DNA of 64,000 nucleotides from Monosporascus cannonballus. Taxonomy: Eukaryota; Ascomycota; Sordariomycetes; Xylariales. The stretch spans positions 3,167-67,166 of the forward strand of contig QJNS01000261.1 of the NCBI GenBank assembly GCA_004154925.1. The letters run 5' to 3'. Below the pieces are notes generated by a model. That model had not been told where the DNA came from and did no database searches. It saw only the letters and a program-made list of their open reading frames with translations. The position numbers and the translations under genes are program-made. Of the stretch, positions 59,300 through 64,000 are shown in pieces. The first letter of the stretch is position 1, and the number at the start of each line of letters is the position of its first letter.

Positions 59300-62200
59300 C
59301 TGGATATACGAATCGGAACGTACTGGTATACCGCAATGGTGGACTACGGAGCTATGTACGGGAATTATATCGTACCGGACGTGGTTAACGAATTTAAACT
59401 ACTATGGAGATATAAGTTAAAACCTTATATAGCAATAAACGCTAAAAGTTAGGATTTCGCTTACGATAACGGAAAAATCTTACGCGAAATTAATTATTTC
59501 GAGATCTTTATCCAAGGACGATACCAGATAGTTAATTTCGACGTTGTTCCGTTTGGGAATTACGACATAATCTTAGGATTATTATGGATACGCCAGTACG
59601 GAATTTTAATTAACGGAAAAACTGGCCAAGTAAAATTCCTTTTACCCTTTATTAATAAACAAAAAAAATAAGATCTTAATATTCGATCGAAAATAGCGAC
59701 GAATATAGGCATAAAGATACGACAAATACCTTATTACCTAAAAGGATAAAATATAAGAAAAAAAACGGATATTAAAGAAAAATACGACGTATCGTTATTA
59801 CTATTAAAGCAAAATTAAGATAATTAAATAATAATTTAAAATAATAGCCCCAAAAGTTAAAAAATTTAACCAATATATTACCATAATATTACAGATACGA
59901 ACAGTTTTTCAAAAAAGAACTTAATACGAAATTATCAGAATATAACGAATAGGATCATAAAATAATTCTTAAGGAAGGATCTTCGACAAAGTTTTACCTT
60001 ATTTATAACTTTAGTAAAAACGAATTACATACTTTTAAAGAATACCTGGAAGATCGGCTATAAAAAAGATGGATTCGACTTTCGAAATTACCAGCAAGAT
60101 ATCTAATATTCTTCGTACCTAAAAAAAACGGAAAACTACGACTTATAATTAACTACCGGCAATTGAACGATATTACTGTTAAAGATCGAATACCGTTACC
60201 CCTAATTACTAAGATAAAAAACCGCTTCCATAAAGCTAAATAGTTTATAGCACTCGATTTCAAAAATGGATATAACCTTATCAAAATCAAGAAAAAATAC
60301 GAATAAAAAACAGCTTTCAGAATAAAATACGGATTATTTAAATACTTGGTTACGCCAATAGGATTTACGAATGTACCAATAACCTTTTAACGGATAGTAA
60401 ATTATGTACTACGAAAATACCTCGACGTTTTTGTTATATGCTACCTCGATAATATTCTTATCTTCTCCGAAACGGAAAAGATATACGCAAAATACGTTTA
60501 CCAAGTTTTTTAAGCTTTATAAAACGCCAAACTGTTAATTAACGCAAAAAAAAACCAGTTCCATAAACAGGAAGTAAAATATTTAGGATATATTATTACC
60601 CCAGAATATATTAGGATGGATTTAAAGAAAATTGCTACAGTAACAAAATAGCAGACGTTAACGATAATTAAAAAAATATAGGTATTTTTTGGATTCGCCA
60701 ATTATTATAGGAAATTTATTCGAAATTTTAGCAGGATAACTATACCTCTAATTAACCTTACCAAGAAAAAAAAAGAATTTATATGGACGTTAAAGGCGGA
60801 AAAAGCGTTCCAAAAAATTAAGGATGCGATTACCAATAAGCCAATATTAATTATGTACGATCTAATACGTTCCGTTAAATTAAAAACCGATATTTCGGAT
60901 TACGTATTAGGCGCAGTAATTGGATAGCGAAATAATTAAGGCAAATTACACCCTATTATATTTTTCTCGTATAAACTAAAAAGAGCCGAGCTTAATTACG
61001 GCATACCAGATAAGGAGTTTATGGCTATCGTTATAGTATTTCGAAAATTCAGGTATTTCCTAAAAGGAAATTTTTATTAGGTTAAGGTTTATACGGATTA
61101 TCAAAATTTTACCCGTTTTATTATAACCAAAGAATTTATAGGACGATAATTTCGTTATGCGGAAAAACTGGCGAACTTTGATTTCGTTATCGTTTACAAA
61201 AAGGGCTTAAAAAACGGCAAAGCCAATATTTTAAGTAAACGACCAAACTTTAAAAAAAAATTGGTTAAAATTAATTATATAATTTTCGATATTATTATAA
61301 AAGGATATTTACGCCCATAACGAATTGTAACGATTCGGGCAGTACTTTTGGATATGTATTAAAAGATCTAATAATATAACGATAATTTCCTAAAAGATTA
61401 AAGAACGGATAAAATATAGGTCCTAAAAAAGTATTAAATGGATTTAGTACGAAATATATACGAATATCAGCTATATAAACATTTAAGAATCCACAAAACC
61501 TTAAAACGATTTTAACGTATATATTTTTTTCCTAAAATAAAAACGATAATTCAGAAAGTACGACGACAGTGTGACTTTTACAGTAAGGCTAAGGCATAAC
61601 GATATAAGCCTTATAGAAAGTTATAACTATTATTAATCTTAAAGAAATTATGGGATTCGATTATTATAGATTTTATTATTAAACTTCCCTTATCCAAAAA
61701 TCTAGCAATAAAAATATATTACGATAATATTTTCGTTATCGTTAATCGATTTATAAAGTTTTCTTACTTTTTACTTTACTATAAGGATATTAACGTAAAG
61801 CAAATAACGTATATTTTTTTTAAAAATATTTTTAACATATACGGATTATTAATGGAAATTATTTCAGATAAAGGATTAACTTTTACGTCTAAATTTTGGC
61901 AAAGCCTTATAACATAAATAAACCTGAATTATAAATTATTTAACGTATTTAAACCCTAGATAAATAAATAAATAAAACGATTAAATTAAATATTAGAAAT
62001 ATATTTACGATATTATATTAATTACGAACAAAACGATTAAGTTAAAAAATTGCTTATTGCTTAATTGGTTTATAACATTAGTTATTACGAAAATATTAAG
62101 ATAATATTATTTAACGCGAATTTCGGTTTTATTCCAAAAGTTTATAAAGAAATATGCGACGACGGTCCAGTTAATATCAAAATAATCTTTACGACGGAAT

Positions 62201-62690
62201 AATTACGACAGTTACATCAAGAAATAAAAACGGAATTAGAATTCGTACGGAACCAGATAAGCAAATATTATAACGAAAAAAGGTTAAAGGGACCAACTTT
62301 CGAAAAAGGGGAAATGGTTTATTTCGCCACCAAAAATATTTAAATAAAAAAACCCAGCAAAAAACTCGATTTCAAGTATATCGGTTTATACAAAATTAGC
62401 AAAAAAATCTTAGAAAATAATTACCAGTTGGAACTTTTACCAAAAGTTAAATTCCACTTAATTTTTTATGTTTCTTTATTCGAATTAACAGCAAAGATAA
62501 TTAAGGTATAAACGGCATAAGACGACGTAAAAATAAAAGACGAAACGGCATACGAAATAAAGAAAATTCTCGATATGCGGAAATAAAACGGATTTACCCA
62601 GTACTTAATTAAATGGAAAAAACATCCAGATTCCGAGAACACCTGGGAGCTTACTAAGAATCTTATTGGCACCTAGCGCCTATTAAAAAA
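59300..62690 (+). pseudogene. pol of element B (protease, RT, RNase H, integrase, chromodomain)
   Basis: Domain order PR-RT-RH-IN-chromodomain is that of Ty3/gypsy chromoviruses, whose chromodomain directs integration to modified histones. Active-site damage is visible: YLDN for YLDD, and Cys->Tyr in the integrase zinc motif (QCDFYSK). Stops replace Trp and Gln codons throughout. The reading frame stays largely collinear, which shows that substitutions, not indels, killed it. Confidence 0.85.
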
Positions 62691-62699
62691 TTTTTATTA

Positions 62700-63298
62700 A
62701 CGACGGCGGGGTCGTTAAGATTCCAGAAATCCTTTATGATAAGCCAATCGGATAAGCCAAAACCAGATAAGTCGAGGGGAATAACGGCCTGCGCTGATGC
62801 AACTGCGGCGGCTTCAGCGGCGGCCTGTTCCTTTTTTCGTTTTTGCTTTTTTAACTCGTTTAAGGATTGAAAATTACGTTATACCATTTTAATACTTTTG
62901 GAACGAATTAAAGATTTTTATTTGCGTAACCGAATAAGCCGCGCCAGGGCCTTATTTATTTCCTTTTGATAACGACGCTGGATTTTAAATTAGCAACGTT
63001 ATAACTCGAATAAACGTTTTTCTGCTAAAGTCTCCTTACGTTTAAGACATTAATGTTTGCGGCGGATGTTTTGGAAAAAAAATAACGGAACGCCGGTCCT
63101 ATCGTAAGATCGGCCACGGGCCATATATTCCTTATAGCGAAAAATATTTTCTATTATTTCGTATTTTAAATTTTTCGAAAAATACCAAGAATAAGGCATA
63201 ACTTCGAAACCAAACTTTTCAAAAGTTTTTATTAGGTTAGTACGACGAACAGTAAAAGGGCGAGGCCTACGACGAGTTTTAGAAATACGAAAAGCCAT
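62700..63298 (-). pseudogene. Antisense Cys-rich ORF of element B
   Basis: Opens at an ATG (63298) on the strand opposite to gag-pol, between the chromodomain and the 3' LTR. The first 82 codons are open: a basic N-terminus (ISKTRRRPRPFTVRRTN), then FEVMPYSWYFSKNLKYEIIE and FRYKEYMARGRSYDRTGVP. The Tyr residues sit where a C-x2-C...C...C-x2-C...C pattern would be expected. Further frames continue with a Leu/Lys-rich coiled coil, an Ala-rich stretch (EQAAAEAAAVASAQAVIPLD) and FGLSDWLI, to about 62,700. I recall Cys-rich proteins of this type in fungal databases, but that is unverified. Function unknown. Confidence 0.6.
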
Positions 63299-63366
63299 GG
63301 TAAGGAAATGAGGAGCTTATTAGGAAAAAAATTTTGAAGGCAAGATTTTTGGGAAAGGGGAGATCG

Positions 63367-63773
63367 TATTACGATTTAATAAGCTTAGGCCTACGGAAAC
63401 GGTCGTAATAAGGATGATACGACTTATTTTGCAAGTTATGTAATTAGAAATAATTATTAACGGATTAATGATCATTTTAGAACAATTACGATCAAAAACA
63501 ATCATAATTACCATATCAGGAGTAATTGGTGGTAATCGCCAGTAAAGAACAAAAAGGATATATACGTTCGTTATTTTTATAATTTAAATAGCTTTAGTTT
63601 ATAATACTTATTAATATTAAGTATTTGCGATATAACTGCGTTACCCAGGACGCTTTGGTATTACGAGACGTGATACGTTACTATATCCATTGCTCAGATT
63701 CCCACGATACTCCTGCCAACATAAACCCGTACGACTAAGGTTTAATAGTTGGTTAAACCGCATAGCCGTCACA
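63367..63773 (+). repeat. 3' LTR of element B
   Basis: 407 bp, starts TATTACGATT (mutated TGTCACGACC), ends GCCGTCACA. Preceded directly by the polypurine tract (63351-63366). Confidence 0.93.
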
Positions 63774-63778
63774 AAACG

Positions 63779-64000
63779 CTTCCCGTAATAACTATTTTAC
63801 GGTAACGCCTTAAGCCTTCCGCAGCCGCATATGGTTTCGGAACCGCTTTACGAACTTCTGTACAGGTGGAAACTTAACAGGATCCTTACTTTTAAACATG
63901 GTTTCCTTTACTTTAACCCTTTAGATAACAGAGAAATCGGGTAAATAAATATTAACAGCCTTTAAGAAAGTAAGGTGGCCGTAATAACTTACGACGGCTG
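63779..64000 (-). mobile_element. Ty1/copia gag, upstream part (runs off the window)
   Basis: On the minus strand, MFKSKDPVKFPPVQKFVKRF ... LLREAF reads up to the insertion site. Across element B it joins in frame to GITLNKKISN and the Asn-rich gag tail at 56,797-56,690 once the AAACG duplication is counted once. The copia 5' LTR must lie beyond 64,000. Confidence 0.7.

Larger units (their letters stand above)
56798..63773 (+). mobile_element. Ty3/gypsy LTR retrotransposon B (chromovirus), complete but RIP-inactivated
   Basis: A 6976-bp unit with two 407-bp LTRs (56798-57204 and 63367-63773) and perfect target duplications AAACG (56793-56797 and 63774-63778). In order on the plus strand: gag from the ATG near 57,246; zinc knuckle CYNCGKKGHKAYKY (about 58,245-58,290, last Cys now Tyr); aspartic protease MVDYGAMYGNYI (about 59,340, D-S/T-G now DYG). 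Then reverse transcriptase ([19 protein letters not shown] at about 60,120; CYLDNILIF at about 60,440, YLDD now YLDN), RNase H (TDISDYVLGAVIG, about 60,890) and integrase (HHCC remnant near 61,480-61,600; SDKGLTFTSKFW near 61,870). The C-terminal chromodomain is YEIKKILDMRK...LIKWKKHPDSENTWEL (62,550-62,660). The polypurine tract GGGAAAGGGGAGATCG abuts the 3' LTR. Dozens of stops follow the C->T/G->A pattern. Confidence 0.95.

Overview
The window looks like nuclear DNA of a filamentous ascomycete (Pezizomycotina, probably a Sordariomycete). Supporting signs are short introns of 50-160 bp with GT...CTAAC/CTGAC...AG signals, fungus-specific families (C2H2 regulator, PTH11/rhodopsin-like membrane protein, TAP-like hydrolase, small secreted Cys-rich proteins, fungal Lunapark and GRIP golgin), an intron-containing tRNA-Ile, and very AT-rich retrotransposons with the C->T/G->A decay expected of repeat-induced point mutation (RIP). 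The species cannot be named from this sequence.

Layout. 0-1.7 kb: C2H2 zinc-finger protein (minus) with a poly-Gln tract. 4.7-25 kb: a gene graveyard. It holds a broken amino-acid permease, a MITE with TA target duplication, a 204-bp repeat pair, a decayed Cys/His coding region carrying a recurrent GTTGATAGGA box, a broken rhodopsin-like gene between inverted repeats, a solo copia LTR and a broken TAP-like hydrolase. 25.5-43.3 kb: intact genes, namely Fe-S L-serine dehydratase, a CAP-like secreted protein, tRNA-Ile(AAU), a 212-aa secreted Cys-rich protein, a 117-aa Cys-rich membrane/secreted protein, Lunapark (ER three-way junctions) and a GRIP-domain golgin (trans-Golgi tether). The last two are adjacent and divergently transcribed.

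44.6-64 kb: a secreted-protein gene, paralogous to the one at 32.6 kb, is cut at 45,167 by a minus-strand Ty1/copia element. That copia is itself split by two Ty3/gypsy chromoviral elements. Element A (45,324-51,991, minus) sits in the copia 3' LTR with TSD CGGGG. Element B (56,798-63,773, plus) sits in copia gag with TSD AAACG. A and B belong to one family, and each carries the remnant of an antisense Cys-rich reading frame near its 3' LTR. All three elements are dead (many stops, D->N and C->Y catalytic or zinc-ligand changes). The copia continues past the right edge.

The intact genes are mostly housekeeping or endomembrane genes plus secreted proteins. They do not form a biosynthetic cluster. 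No evidence was found for CRISPR, an rRNA operon or a prokaryotic-type system.
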